NCBI GenBank assembly: GCA_001692895.1
Contig: KV748218.1
Coordinates: 1-64,000 of the forward strand
DNA from: Cenococcum geophilum 1.58
Lineage: Eukaryota > Ascomycota > Dothideomycetes > Gloniales > Gloniaceae
Reading direction: 5' to 3'
Length of the DNA stretch: 64,000 nucleotides
Positions 31,593 through 44,691 of this stretch are shown here, one piece after another; positions within the stretch are counted from its first letter, which is position 1; every line of letters starts with the position of its first letter. Below the pieces are notes generated by a model that had not been told where the DNA came from, searched no databases, and saw nothing but the letters and a program-made list of their open reading frames with translations. The translations under genes were made by a program, and so were the position numbers.

Positions 31593-32538
31593 ATGTCGAA
31601 GCTGCTCCATCGCACACTGAATACTTCAATCCTTGGAGGTGCAGCAAGATATGGCGCGCGATCCTACTTCTCTTTGCCAGCAGGTGCTCCGCCAACTTCT
31701 CCGTTAAAGAATTCCCCCCGCGCATGGTCGCCTACACCTTATGTGACTGAGACGATTGTATGTCTCCGACAAATGATACTTGAATCTGGCTAATTGACTA
31801 GGGAGGCGGTTGGCACACCTGTACGGTTATTTCTAAGCTGATTGAGTTCTACGATGCTAATGTTCACCAGACGATATATTCTCGAGGTTGTTGAAGGTAG
31901 ATAGATCGCTCCTGCTTCATATTACAACACTGAAGATTACATAGGAACGAATAGTATGCCTCAATGGCGCAGTCGATGAAGATACCTCAGCGTCAATTGT
32001 TGCCCAGCTCCTCTTCCTCGAAGCGGATAATCCTGAGAAAGCTATCAGCCTTTACATCAACTCACCCGGTGGCTCTGTCACAGCAGGTATTTTAGGGGTC
32101 GAAGTCATTAGTATATGGGATAGCAGCTGAAGATTATATACAGGACTCGCAATATATGATACAATGGCCTACGTTCGATGTCCGATAACTACTATTTGTA
32201 TTGGACAAGCTGCTAGTATGGGCTCCCTTCTCCTCTGCGGTGGCTCACCTGGGAATCGCTTCTGCCTCCCACACAGCTCGGTCATGATACACCAACCTAG
32301 TGGAGGTTACTCTGGGCAAGCTTCTGACATTGCCATTCACGCCAAAGAGATCTTGAGGGTTAGAAACAAGCTGAATAAGATATACCAGCGGCATTTAACG
32401 AAGCCACACTCACTGGAGGAGATTGAGAAGCTAATGGAGCGTGACTATTTCATGGATGCTCGAGAGGCTTTGGAGTTTGGCATTGTAGATCGTATCTTGG
32501 ATAAGAGGGAAGCAGAAGGAGAGGAGAAGAAAGACTAG
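31593..32538 (+). CDS. CLPP: Mitochondrial ATP-dependent protease proteolytic subunit ClpP
   Basis: The proteolytic core that works with ClpX in the mitochondrial matrix. Exon 1 (31593-31757) encodes a presequence ([20 protein letters not shown]) up to PTPYVTETI. The later exons (from about 31945 to 32086, and 32144-32538) encode [38 protein letters not shown] and [11 protein letters not shown] with the catalytic Ser. MIHQPSGG with the catalytic His and MERDYFMDA with the catalytic Asp follow. Exon 2 (starts 31802, [16 protein letters not shown]) is clear at its start. Its donor is not: the best donor (after 31886) needs the acceptor at 31954, while the family would favour 31944. The Ser, His and Asp triad is intact. 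The family is present in many filamentous fungi and missing from budding yeast. Confidence 0.85.
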
Positions 32539-32817
32539 GAGTTGGGCAAAGGCCCTTGCGTAGGCTGGAGGATGTAGGATAGTAGATGAATTCCATGCAA
32601 ATATTCAATCGAACCAATGAAGCAATTGATTTTTCCTCTTTCGCGTTAATCAGGTGCGAGAAGGCGTGACTTGGTGAAAGTGAGAGGCGTGTTCGGGAAA
32701 TAATTAAGCTTTTAGTTAGCGCGCTTTTCGCTTTCCACGTCGCGTCAACCTGTTTCGCGATGGGTTTCAATTTACCTGTAGCCTTATGATTTTCGCAGCC
32801 ATCCAACGTCCTCTATC

Positions 32818-35800
32818 ATGGCTCCAATGAACCCCGCAAAGCGACCAAGGGCTCATACGGAAGAGTCTACGTACGAGGTCCACACAGCTTCATCTAGCCT
32901 GCGAAGGGACAGAGTAAGTGTCTTGCCGTTGTAGTTGGCTCTCAACAAACCACTAACGCTATTTTACCAGAGCAAAAGAGCCCGTCTTTCTACGGATACT
33001 GAGGATGGAGATACGGAAACCATCATGTCAGAGGCGTCAGAGGAGCCTGAGCGGGAAAACTACCGTGAAGCGAGTGCGATCGAGGACTATGCGACTCGTC
33101 GAGATGCTGGCTTTGAAGATTTGCAATATCAAGATGCAGATGACCAAAGGGCGACACAAATTGTCAAGAAGCGGTTCAATGAGGAGAGGGAGAATAGTCC
33201 GGCAGATAATGCTATTATTGAGGAGATCAAATGCGTCAATTTCATGTGTCATGACAAGCTCTCCGTCAAACTCGGGCCTCTTATCAACTTCATCATTGGG
33301 CATAACGGTAGTGGCAAGAGCGCGGTTCTCACCGCTGTTACGCTGTGTCTTGGCGGTAAGGCGACTGCAACTAATCGAGGCCAAAGCCTCAAGAATTTTA
33401 TCAAGGAGGGCCGGGAGTTAGTGGCCAATGCCTCGTCTGCAATCTATCTCTAACATGTGTACAGATCTGCTATGCTTTCAGTACGACTGAAGAATCAGGG
33501 CTCTTCTGCGTACAAGCCCGAGATTTATGGGAAGTCTATAATTATAGAACGTCATTTCTCGAAGTCTGGTGCTAGCGGATTCAAAATCAAGAATGCTAAA
33601 GAGAAGATTGTATCAACCAGAAAGTCCTACTTGGAAGACATTACAGACGCTTTCGCTCTCCAGCTTGACAATCCTATGAATGTACTCACCCAGGACATGG
33701 CTAGGCAATTCTTGAACCACTCGTCTCCGCAGGACAAATACAAGTTCTTTGTGAAAGGCACTCAGTTGGAAGCCCTAGACCATGACTACCGGCTCTTGCA
33801 GGAATCTATTGATCAAATAGAGAGCCATATCTCCACTCGCAGGGAAGATAAGGATAACTATCTAAAAATCTATGAGGAAGCACAGAAAAGGTTGGAACGA
33901 GCGGAAAACTTACGTGGTATACAAGAAAAGATCAACAAGTACAGGAGACAGATGGCGTGGTCTCAGGTTATTGCAGAGGAGCGGGTTAGTCCACAAGCTA
34001 GTTTGGCTAGCTTCTACTGACAAATGCTGGATAGGAACTCAACCAGATTGACACAAGGGTACGGCAAGCGGATGAGAGAATAGCCCAAACAACATTGGAG
34101 GCCGAGGAGGCATCAAGAATGTATGACAGTGCTGATCAGGCTCATGCTGCTGCACAAACATTGTTGCAAGAGCTCCAGAGTAACGTAGTGCCCCTTGAAG
34201 AAGACTGCAAGGCTGCAAAAGATCAATTCGATTTAAATAAGAAGGAATTGATGACAACTCTGGTAGGGCTTCCTTGTTGGTATTGCTATTACACTGCTAA
34301 CATCTTCTAGACGCAACAACGACAGATTCAAGAGGCAATCCGCAGCAGTGATAAACAAATAACGGGTTACAAGAAAGAGATCATGGAAGAGCGTCAGCGA
34401 CAAGAACGCGCGAATGGCGGGCAACATGCTCAAAAGCTTGCAGACATCCAGGACGCTAAGGCTAAAGCAGAAGAGATCAAGTTGGAAATGGAGAACCATG
34501 GTCGAGAATTTCGGGATTTGGAAAAAGAGCTTCATGATGCGGATGAGGCATTGAAACGAATGAAGCCAACAATCGCAGAAAAACGAGATAATGTCCGAAA
34601 GAGCGAAAATCAGATTCAAAATCTCATGAGGGATCAAGGAAGTTGGATTAAGGCATACCATGCGAACATGCCAAAACTACTAAATGCTATACGAAACGAG
34701 CCGAGATTTAAACATCAACCTGTTGGGCCGATGGGTAGGCATGTCCGGCTTCTTAAGCCTGAGTGGTCTTCTATTCTAGAGAAGCAATTTGGTGCTTCTC
34801 TTAACGCTTTCGTAGTGACTAATAAGAGCGACCAAAGCCTCCTAACTGACTTAATGCGGAAAACCTACTGGTAATTATATGATTTGGTGCGACACTACTT
34901 TGCGGTAGCTGACTGCTTTTAGCTTTTCTTCAATCTTTATTGGTGACCCGACTCCAATCAACACTGGCAGAAACGAACCAGATCCTCAGCTTGATACATG
35001 GATGAGGGTTCTCAAGGTAAGACTTAAAAAGTACATCTAGTAAAAGAATGCTCACGTAGTGCAGATTGATAATGACCTTGTTCGTAACCAAATGATTATC
35101 AGCCAGGGTATCGAGCAGGCGGTTCTTATCCAGAATCGGAACGTTGCTATGGATTTCATGTACAGTGGAAACAGACCAAATAATGTCAGGATGTGTTTCT
35201 GCATGCACGATACGAAGCGAGGCTGGGGTATGTCTCTTCAATATAGTAATGGCGGAGGTGAAAGATCTAGTCCCATCGCTCCATGGGTGGCGAATTTTCG
35301 CATGCAGACAGACCTCGAGTCCCAAATCAAGTTAGTATCTTTTGGCTCTGAAGTTACTCCGCTAATAATCATATAGCATCGAGAAGGAGACACTTGCGCA
35401 TTACAAACGAGAGTTAAACGAGGCTGAGTCAAGCTTAAAAGAGCTGCAAAATAAATATCAGAGATGCGACCAAGCGATAAATAGGCATAGGAGGCAGGGT
35501 AAAGACCTCCGACTGCGACATCAACGTGCTGAGGAGCGTGCCGAACAACTGAGGGACGAACTTGAGGCCGAAACCCCCCAAGCCGGCCAAATTGATGCAT
35601 TGGAGCGATTGTTGCGTGAGGCTGAAGAGGGGAAGCAAATTTCGGAAAATGCCTATGAAGATTCAGTCATCGCAATGGACAAGCTGAATGAAAACTCGCA
35701 CACGCTGAAAAGTCAGCTTGAGGCTTTGCAGGCGGGGGTCAAAGAAATCAAGGCACGTATCACTAAAGCAGAGACCAAGGCGCGTAAACTTGCGGAAAAG

Positions 35801-37042
35801 CGGCAGGCTATGCTCCTCGAAAAGAATGCTGCTCTCGAATGTATCCAAGATGCAAAGGATGATAAAGCACGCCAACAGCAAATCCGCGAGGAACAAGTGG
35901 CCAAAATTGAGGAATATGAAGGGATGGCCTCGCAAATTAGCACCCGAGTGCCTGTGGATGCAAATGAAAGTTATGAGAGTTTGGAGAAAAAATATGACAA
36001 ATTGGGTCGAGATTTACGCAACGGCGAGAGAGAGTAAGTAAAATGAAATCGAGCATAGTTCTTGGCTGATCTTTTAGGCTTGGTGGAACGCAGCAGGAAT
36101 TGTCGGCTGCTTGTATAGATGCGAAATTCAATTACACGAAAGCTGTCGAGGAGGTCAAGCACTTGGACGATCTTGTCCATGTAAGTGTAGAGCGTTGTGA
36201 TCCTATATTCTTTACTAACGCTCTTCTGAAAGGGTCTCAAAACTTCGATGATCGACCGACAGGACCGCTGGCTGAAGTTTAGGCGTTTTATTTCAAGCCG
36301 TGCTCGTATTACTTTTACATACTTACTTAGTGAAAGGAACTTTCGCGGCCATCTTGAGATTAGCCCTATGGCAAAATTTCTAGATATCAAGGTATAAGGC
36401 TTTGGATCATTGCCGTAAGATCATGCTAATTGATTCTTTCAGGTTGAACCTGACATTACTAAAAGTAGTGACAAAGGCCGCCAAACAAAAACATTGTCTG
36501 GAGGTGAAAAATCCTTCTCCACAATTTGTCTTCTCCTCGCGCTGTGGGATGCTATGGGATCGCCAATCCGCTGCCTGGATGAATTGTGAGTTTTGTATTA
36601 ATTTGACTTACGAACCGTTGCGCGACTGACATCAAGCTTTAGCGACGTATTTATGGACAACGTAAACCGTGATATAAGCATGAAGATGATGGTAAGTGCA
36701 ACCTTGCACCACCACCTCAAATCTTCCTTACATTTGCTGTATAAGAATGCTAATAGATCCACTTATTTAGATCGGAGCAGCTCGTCGTTCTGTTGGCCGT
36801 CAATTTATTCTTATCACACCTCAAGCTATGGGAAATGTTACCCTTTCGGACGATGTTAAGATCATCAAGTGAGTTATAGATGCATAAGTTGAGTCATGGC
36901 ACGTACTGACAGCCGAGAAGGATGAGCGATCCGGAACGAGGCCAGACCGTCTTGCCATGTTCAGGATCATGGCACGTACTGACAGCCGAGAAGGATGAGC
37001 GATCCGGAACGAGGCCAGACCGTCTTGCCATTTGCAAGATAG
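32818..37042 (+). CDS. SMC6: Structural maintenance of chromosomes protein 6 (SMC6)
   Basis: An ATPase of the SMC5/6 complex that acts in recombination repair. I read fourteen exons: 32818-32913, 32971-33416, 33465-33984, 34035-34262, 34311-34870, 34923-35016, 35065-35330, 35377-36033, 36078-36180, 36233-36391, 36443-36585, 36643-36691, 36771-36868 and about 36994-37042. They sum to 1155 residues. The N-terminal Walker A is [19 protein letters not shown]. Two coiled-coil arms flank a hinge (about 34680-35330). The C-terminal signature is [19 protein letters not shown] and Walker B is IRCLDEFDVFMD. The native end [15 protein letters not shown] is encoded by the second copy of a 73-bp tandem duplication; splicing to the first copy would give a different, longer tail ending near 37155. 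Confidence 0.93.
36894..37031. repeat. 73-bp tandem duplication over the last SMC6 splice acceptor
   Basis: A 65-bp segment (36894-36958) recurs exactly at 36967-37031, separated by 8 bp, giving a period of 73. Each copy contains a TACTGAC branch-like site, candidate acceptors (CCGAG, AAG) and the codons for [12 protein letters not shown]. Only the second copy continues into FAR and a stop. The perfect identity of the copies implies a recent event. Confidence 0.95.
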
Positions 37043-37528
37043 CATTTCTAATTTATGAATATTCTTTTGGGACCTTGATGTTGCGCCGGATGATTTGCTC
37101 CATATTCTATCAGCGGCTGCTTTTACTGGGGTTTCAGAAGGAAAATGGCAGCTAGGGAGGCTACTTTGCAGCAGGATGGCGCCATCTATTATTGCGCGGG
37201 GAACGAGAAGGAAAACAAGGGATATGATGTTCAACCAATTAGTTTCTAGGATTTTGTGATTGTCGTGACTGGCAGGCGGTGACAACTGGCAGATGTCGCG
37301 GTAACCGTGGGCCAGCGAGCAACCCTAAACTGCACCAACCACAACGACCAACATGAACCTCTGACAGACACTCCCCGAACCATTGCACAACGCTTTCTTC
37401 ACCCTAGACACTTCACCCAAGCGTTGTCTCTGTGGAACCTATCTCTTTGACGCGCATCTTTTTTTCCTTCCCTCATGAGGGTTCCTGCTTTCCCGCCAGT
37501 TTCGAGGAGCTCAGGTCGTTGAAACAGC
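37043..37528. other. Spacer between SMC6 and the F-box-like gene
   Basis: A 486-bp region holding the SMC6 3' end and the promoter of the next + strand gene. Nothing else is seen. Confidence 0.4.
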
Positions 37529-40500
37529 ATGGATTCCTCTCCGCCCTCCACACCCAGGTCTAGCGGAGCAACAACACCCTTAGCATACGATGAGAATTTC
37601 ACTAGTTCGACCCCGTCTTCTCCGGAGGACGTAAACTCGTCGCTTGAGATGGTTAGAGATGAAGTAGAGCATCCAGCAAGCTCCCACTCCATCTTGGGCG
37701 ACGGCGTGAACGCAGAAGAAGAACATACACCAAAGCAGTCACTGTCTAAGTTGTTGAAAGGAAAGGAGAAGGAATGGGCTGCAGTTGCTAGGAAGGGGCC
37801 TTTAAGACTCCTTGATCTTCCGGTAGACATTCTTAAAGAAATTATTCATCAAGTGAGCATGAACTCTTCAGCGCATTGAAAAAATGGCACTATTGGCTAA
37901 TATATTGGTGATAGTTACCGCATACGAATGATCTCACGTCACTCGCTCTCTGTCACTCTGCGTTACACAGTCTTACAGTCCCGTGCATATATTCGCGATT
38001 CGACATTGTTTGGCCAGATGAGAGTTCGCACACAGAGCCAAGGACAGGTGTCGATGCTCTTACTTATGGACTTGCGACTTTGGTCATGGCGGAGGAGATT
38101 TTTGGAGAAGCGCCGCATCAAAATCCGCATCGATATTCAGGACCCCAGTCCTCAGCCACTACCCCTATTCGCGGCTCTAGCGGCGCTGTTCACACTCTGT
38201 ACCCGCTTATGAAACGTCGACGTGGAAATTACTATGCTCAGTTTACTAAGAAATTCTCTCTGGGTAATGGTCCGGCCGCCTGGGTGCAAGAGTATATGAT
38301 TGCAAAGGAAGGGGGGAAGATGCTTGGTACACTCGTCGCTCTAGCAGTGGCGCGAATGAAAAATCTGGAAACGTTCGTTTGGGACATGCCTACTGGAGTG
38401 TTAAGAGATGTATGGTTGGCTTTATCGTCTCTGGCCGATCGAACAGATGGTGAAGGTTGTCGCCTCGAACGTCTGTGGATCCGATGGCATGATAATACCC
38501 AAATCGACTCTCCAACGCCTGCGCCGCCGCCTCCTATGCCTTTGAACAATCTACCGCCGCCACCAAACACCGCCCATCCTAGCGGTGCAAATGCAACGCA
38601 GGCGCCTGTGGTAGTACCTGCTCATCACACTGCCTCCTCGGCCTCTGCGATAGATAGAGTTGAAAATCCCACATTTTCCGTCATCCCTCCGCTAAAGAGT
38701 CTGAGTGTTTTGGATATTGATGAGCTTCCATACTTAGACGAAATGAGTATACTAGTCGCCCGATCGCAGATGTGTCTCCGCGAGCTCAGGGTTGGTATAG
38801 CTCGCCACGCTCAACAACGAGACTGGGTAACTGCATGGGAAGGTGACGGGGTGCAACAAGTTGATTATAGTACCACGTGGACTGCAGCGAGTTCTATAAG
38901 TGAGAAGAGATTGGGAGGCGTGCTAGGAATATTAGTGGGAAGGGTGTACAACATGCGCCAAAATGAGGAACACACAGCCAAAGCCGCGGAGGCGGGTGAA
39001 GTTCCGGACCGTCTTATCAATGACCAGAATGCTGCCAAAAGCAATTCAACAGTCACCGACTCTACCAATCTACAGGATCGGGATGTCGAAAATGAGCCTG
39101 AGCAGGTGGAGAACTCTGTAGAAGAACCAAACGTACAGGAAGGCGTTAGTTTGCTGGGTAATGGCACACTGCCGCTAGCTACAGAGCAGGAAGTGCCACC
39201 AACTCCTACCTCACTCGAGCCTCCGATGGCCGACCATGACGGTACACCATTAGGAAGCGCAACATCAAAAGACGCTGTCGAGACGGCGGCCCTACTCCCC
39301 GGCCCGGACGATTTGAACGAGTCAAGCTTAGTAGATCAAAATGCTGGACCTCTCCTTAATGGGAAATTGAAATTAGAAACGCTCGAGCTCGAGCGTGTTC
39401 CGCTTTCGGTTTCCGTCTTACTGAAGGCGTTTGACTGGTCACTGTTAACGACTCTGACCCTGCTTCATTGCCACAACCATGAACAGTTGTGGAAATCCTT
39501 GCGACGTACATTTTCTCCTCGAAGCTCACACCAATCTTCCAGCTCGTCATCTTATCCATCGCCATCGAGGGCTTACAAGCCTTCTTATTCCCCCCGATCT
39601 GAATATGGATTAAATCTCAAGAAGATCCACACAAATGCCGTATCTCCTTCGTTAATAAGTTTTCTGAAGGAAACGTTGGCGCCCAATAGCTTGGAAGTGC
39701 TTTTTCTTCAAGAAGGTCGTTCGTATCCTTCAACGGTCACGGTTGACGCCATATACCGTGGGCCTTTGCGTAGACACAAGGCAAGCCTCAGGAAATTGAT
39801 GATTGATAGCAGTGAGAAGGGACTAGATGGGCATGCAACCACTAGCTCGAGATGGAGAAGGTGGATGCTTAATCGTGAGATCCTCACTTTCATCACGAGC
39901 GGTCGAATGAGCAGTTTAAGGGAAATGGCCGTCACCGTGGATTACCGAGATTGGGTGAGGGAATACGACTATTCTTTTGGTCTGAGTTTCGCTAATGGTT
40001 AATAGCACTACTTCCTCCAGCGATTGCCACAAGTTCCACACATTCGCTCGCTCTACATTCCCTATATTGCCGACCACGCTCATGGGAACAACATTGATCC
40101 CCGGGAGTTAGCTCTTCAGATTGTCGATATCGTTCATTTGCGGCCTGAGGTTGAGATATGCTACATGGGCATATCGACGAAGTGCTTTGAAATATTGGAA
40201 AACAAGCCATCGAATTATGATCTACGTCACGATAACAATTCCGGTGGAGCTGATGGACCTGCAGGTGGCGCATTGGGTGGCGAATATGTTACAAACGATC
40301 CATTACTATCAGACGATGAGGATGAGACTGAGGATGAAGATGACGACGATCTGGATGGCCCTATTGGAACCGCTGGCGACGGTGATGATACCGAGTCCGA
40401 TGCGTCAGATGATGGGCACGATGAGTCTGACGGGGACGACTCTTTCTTGCAGGATGACAGGAAAGGACCGAAGCTCCGGTTGAGGGAAATCCTTTTCTAC

Positions 40501-40545
40501 GACGACAAGGTTGCAATTTTCAAGGCCAGACACGGTCGGCTTTAG
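37529..40545 (+). CDS. F-box-like / leucine-rich-repeat type protein (967 aa)
   Basis: Three exons (37529-37852, 37915-39954 and 40006-40545) join in frame. After a Ser/Thr-Pro-rich N-terminus, PLRLLDLPVDILKEIIHQL followed by LTSLALCHSALHSLTVPCIYS (about 95-135) matches an F-box, which would bind Skp1 of an SCF ubiquitin ligase. The central part has weak leucine-rich-repeat-like stretches (LKSLSVLDIDELPYLD, LETLELERVPLSVSV, LEVLFLQEG) separated by Pro- and Ser-rich linkers. The C-terminus holds a long Asp/Glu run near residues 890-950. The substrate is unknown. The F-box call is good; the repeat call is moderate. Confidence 0.78.
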
Positions 40546-40929
40546 TTCTGGATTGTAGGAGTTTTAGTTCATCTTAATGATGGGACAGGCGATATTGGCA
40601 ACTGTAGGCCTTTATTTAAGGCAACTGGCGCTTTCAAGGGTCACTGGAGGAGTTCGTATATGATTTGATGGCGGAACCTTGGGAAAGGATTTAGGATAGC
40701 ACGTGAACTCGCGCGGAGCTCCAGCTCCAAATTTGCCTTTCACACTTGTAGTTGTAGGGCGCGATCTAATCAACCACTCACTACATAAATCTACAATGGT
40801 GCTCTCCCACTCAACTAATTTCTTTCCTTGCACACGACGCGCGCGTTGCCTCGATTGACGACCTAAAGAGCTCATGAGACATCATCCAGCCTCACTTGAC
40901 CACGGCTGAGCCGGGTCCACAGCACAGCT
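40546..40929. promoter_or_regulatory. Promoter region of APC2
   Basis: A 384-bp region between the F-box-like gene stop and the APC2 start. No other gene is supported. Confidence 0.35.
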
Positions 40930-43900
40930 ATGGACCATAAGAGTCTCGTTTTCGCGTCTGTTTTCCCTGTGCCTTCTCTCTCCCACACCACCCCGACACC
41001 TATTGCGACGCCTGACCTTGGCTTCACTGCTCCGGGACAGTCTTTTGGCGGGCCATTTGGTGGTGGCAGCAGCAGCAGCAGCTTTGACCAGCACCGAGAG
41101 GTTAAACGCAACCTTGCCTGGAGCACAGCAACAAGATTCCTCAGCTTGCCAAAGCCATCCCAGAGCAAAGATGTACTGTCTAGCGCAGCGCGACCTCATA
41201 AAGGAACAGACGTCACAGAAGCCTTAGAATATCTGCTTGTGGGCGAAGGGCAGAGCGCTGAGAGCATGGTATAGATTCTAACGTTGCTAACGGCATTACA
41301 CAGCTTATTTTCTGGCTAGGTAGATTGGTACATTAACGAAGTCCGCATACATTTTGTTACTTACATCCATCCTGCCCTGCAGTCATTATGGGAAAGTGTG
41401 GGTACAGCCTATCTCAAGAGGCTGGTATGAGTACACAGCTGATTAAACTACGCAGGAAATTGAATGCCAAAACGCATGGAGCACTCTAGAGGAGACTCGG
41501 CGTATCTTACTACAAGTCCAGCATCTATATCTGCAACCGTTCGCCGAACATGTCCTCCCAATCATCGCTCCTGAAAATGCCAACACAGATCCTGCTACCC
41601 CACTTGCACCAGGCGCGAGTCCGCCGCCTTCTTTTCCGGCCCGGAAATTTGATAGAGACTTACACGCTTTATTTGTGCACTCTCTACCCTCTCAACGCTT
41701 TTCGAAGACTCTAAGTTACGTCTTATACGATGGAGGATGTAGGCTCTTCCGGATATATGTTGATAAAGAAGATGGAATATCAGCAACTGGCCCTGCGGAA
41801 GATATCCCGAGTCTGCGAAAGAGCATAATGCAACTTTTGCATGGCTTGCACGAGGTGGGTTTGGGAGGCGACCAAGCCCAGAAAGCATTCGCTCATGCAA
41901 TGGATAGACTCATGGGTTCTTTCGTTGTCAGTCATTACATAAAGGTGGATTGGTATGCGAGAAAATCTGTTGTCCAGCATCTTCGCCAGTGGGTCAAAGA
42001 TGGCTTCAGTCCTCTCGTACGACAGGTCATAGATTGCTTGAAAGACGAATCAGGCTCCATTCAGACAACTGAGGTGCAGCAGTGGCAGGACATGGCTATT
42101 GGAAGGCTGGGACGAGCTAGGGTCGAGAACCTCTTTGATTTTATCATCAACTGGGATAGGTCTTTGGGTGCAATTTTAGATATAAAGGTACGTTTCTTTT
42201 GGGAAGACCTAGACACAACAGTCCTCGGTATAGTTTTTGATTATTTTTCAAGCGCGTTTCAGTTTATCAAACAGACCCTATATATGCTGATTATGCTCCC
42301 AGGAATACCTCAAAACTCCAGCTGCCAAAGTACACCTCTCTACAAGCTTCTCGCAACAGGTATCAAGGCGACTTCTACACCCCGGGGCCACTACTACTTA
42401 TATCCTTAATGTTTACATCTACATTATCCGCGCCTTCAACGAACTCGAACCAAAGGGAGTTCTTCTTGAGCGTGTTGCACGCCCAATCAGACGGTATCTG
42501 AAAGATCGAGATGACACCGCTCGCATTATCATTTCTAGCTTACTTACAGACATTCATGACGAGCAAGGTACCGTATTCGTGTCTGGAGGGGAGCTTTCGT
42601 ATGAGATAGCAGCCGAGATGCAGAAACCGATTGCTACGTTCGCGCAGGACCAGGATGAGGATCTAAATTGGGGTGATATGAGCTGGCAACCTCATCCGAC
42701 AGATGCTTCTCCAGACTACAAGAAGTCGAAGATCGAAGACGTAATATGGTTCCTACTAACGCTTTACGATCGCGAAGACTTCATCAACGAGTTAAAGAAT
42801 ATCCTAGGCGACCATCTACTCAAAAGCCAGGACCCTGAATACGAGAAAGAGATCCGGCTGCTTGAGCTCATCAAACTCCGTCTCGGCGACGACAAGCTCC
42901 AAGCATGCGAAGTCATGCTGCGTGACGTGCTCGACTCCAAACGCATCAACGCCTCGATCCGCGAAGACCAAGATGAAGTTCTCAAAACCCCCATCCTCCC
43001 CAGCCCGCACACGCCCGACAACAATCCCAGCCTCCCCCGAACCCCCCAGGCACGCCGGCCCGCACCCGCACCTCCAACGCTCAGACCGCCCTCGACGCCG
43101 CTCGCCAAACCAGCCGCGGACCGCGTGCTCAACGCGCAGATCCTCTCGTCCTTCTTCTGGCCGCCGCTCCGCGACGACACGTTCCGAGTCCCCGCGCCCA
43201 TCGCAGCGCAGCAGCGCGCGTACGAGCAGCGCTTCGAGCGCGTCAAGGGCATGCGCAAGCTGCGCTGGCTGCCGGCGCTGGGCCGCGTCAAGGTGCAGCT
43301 GCAGCTCGCGGACCGCACCGTCGAGGCGGACGTGCAGACGTGGCAGGCCAGCGTCATCTACGCCTTCCAGCCGCAGCCCAGCGAGGAGTGGGCTGTGCGC
43401 GGCGGCGGTGGAGGGGGAGAAGGGAAAGGCAAAGCGCGCGCGAACTGGGGCGGTGGGGCGGCGGAGAGCAGCGTCGCGCGCAACGTGGCGCAGCTGGTCG
43501 AGACGCTGGAGATGGACGAGGCGCTGGTGCGCAACGCGGTGGGGTTCTGGGTCGGGCGGTCGGTGCTGCGCGAGACGCATCCGGACACGTTCGCCGTCAT
43601 GGAGCGGCTCGGCGCTGACGGCGCGGATGCGGACGATGTCGCGGCGGCGGCGAAGGAGGCTGCTGAGGCCCAGGCGCTGGCGTCGGCGTCGGCGTCGGCG
43701 GTCGTCAGCCAGACTGACTTGCTCATGCAGAATAAGGAGCTCTATCGCCAGTTTGTCCTCGGTATGCTTACGAATCAGGGGAATATGCCCGTGCAGAGGG
43801 TACTCATGATGCTGAAGATGGCCGTGCCGGGCGGGTTTGCGTATGGGGTTGAGGAGTTGAAGGGGTTGTTGGGCGAGCTGGTGCAGGAGGGGAAGTTGGG

Positions 43901-43937
43901 CGCTGTCGGGGATGTGTATGGGGTTAGGAAGGGGTAG
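40930..43937 (+). CDS. APC2: Anaphase-promoting complex subunit 2 (cullin)
   Basis: The cullin subunit of the APC/C ubiquitin ligase that drives exit from mitosis. Four exons (40930-41268, 41320-41397, 41456-42187 and 42303-43937) give 927 residues. The cullin repeat region includes YIILN-type helices (YILNVYIYIIRAFNELEP and RVARPIRRYLKDRDDTARII). The C-terminal cullin homology block has LELIKLRLGDDKLQACEVMLRD and ILSSFFWPPLRDDTFRVP, then RKLRWLPALGRVKVQLQLADRT. A winged-helix domain (MPVQRVLMMLKM) follows and ends at YGVRKG. A low-complexity Gly-rich loop (about 43395-43460) interrupts the C-terminal part. The 3' half (42900-43700) is much more GC-rich than its neighbours, which creates long spurious frames on both strands. 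Confidence 0.92.
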
Positions 43938-44286
43938 TGGGGTGGAAGAAGGGGGAGGATTGGATGATATGAATGGGGGGAGAACTCTGGATTGGAGCAG
44001 GAAGAAAAATGGCTGGTACGGCTCTTTATGAACGTGGCTACGGTGCATGGATTACTACGTTAAAGATTCCCGGGACATGTATGATCAAGCATCAATATTA
44101 GATTTGATCACGTTTCACGGTACGTCATGGGCGATAACATATTGTTTGCCAAAGTGTTAATACATTGATTCGAAGATTTAATGGTTATCAAGTATTACAA
44201 AAGTCCCAATGCCATAATCCATGGTACTCCTGAGCCCTGTCTTAGCCCATTATCCAATTACCATATTCGTATCAACGTGGAAGAAT
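43938..44286. other. Convergent spacer
   Basis: A 349-bp region between the APC2 stop and the stop of the small minus-strand gene. No coding signal. Confidence 0.4.
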
Positions 44287-44691
44287 CTAGTTCGAGAACT
44301 TGTCCGGCACGTTCTTTCCAGTCGCCTTCTCGAAGAGGTTGCGGGCGCCGTCGGTCTGTTTGGCAGAAGATGTTAGACTGAGAACAAACGTGCGATAGGG
44401 GGGGCTGAGACATGGCTTTAGGAATTAAGGGAGACTTACGATCTTCTCATTCACGCTACGGCTCTTGGCTGGGTCGCCCAGGCCGTACTGACCGCCGAAC
44501 TTCTTCTCAACGGTATCGAGACCTGGAGGTTAAGGTTAATTAAGATGGCCTGCCTTGTTTACGTGTAGATGAAGGAGAGGGAGTAGGGTATTTTGGAGGG
44601 CTAGTGAAGAGAGAAAGGGGAACGTACCCTTGTCGACGTAGTCCTCGTTGCCAGTGTTGACGTTGGAGGTGTTCTGAGTGTTGGAGTTCAT
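44287..44691 (-). CDS. Small hydrophilic protein, 71 aa, conserved in fungi
   Basis: Three short exons (44628-44691, 44440-44522 and 44287-44355) with 105- and 84-nt introns join in phase. The protein is charged and Asn-rich at the start (MNSNTQNTSNVNTGNEDYVD), followed by KGLDTVEKKFGGQYGL, a DPAKSRSVNEKITDGARNLFE block and the end GKNVPDKFSN. It has no signal or membrane segment. I recall similar tiny fungal proteins without a known role; composition suggests a disordered, perhaps stress-related protein, but that is inference. It is too short for most gene finders. Confidence 0.75.

Noticed and set aside
42816-44048. 410-codon minus-strand frame and 315-codon Arg-rich + frame
   Set aside because: Both are shadows of the GC-rich APC2 exon, which has clear cullin motifs.
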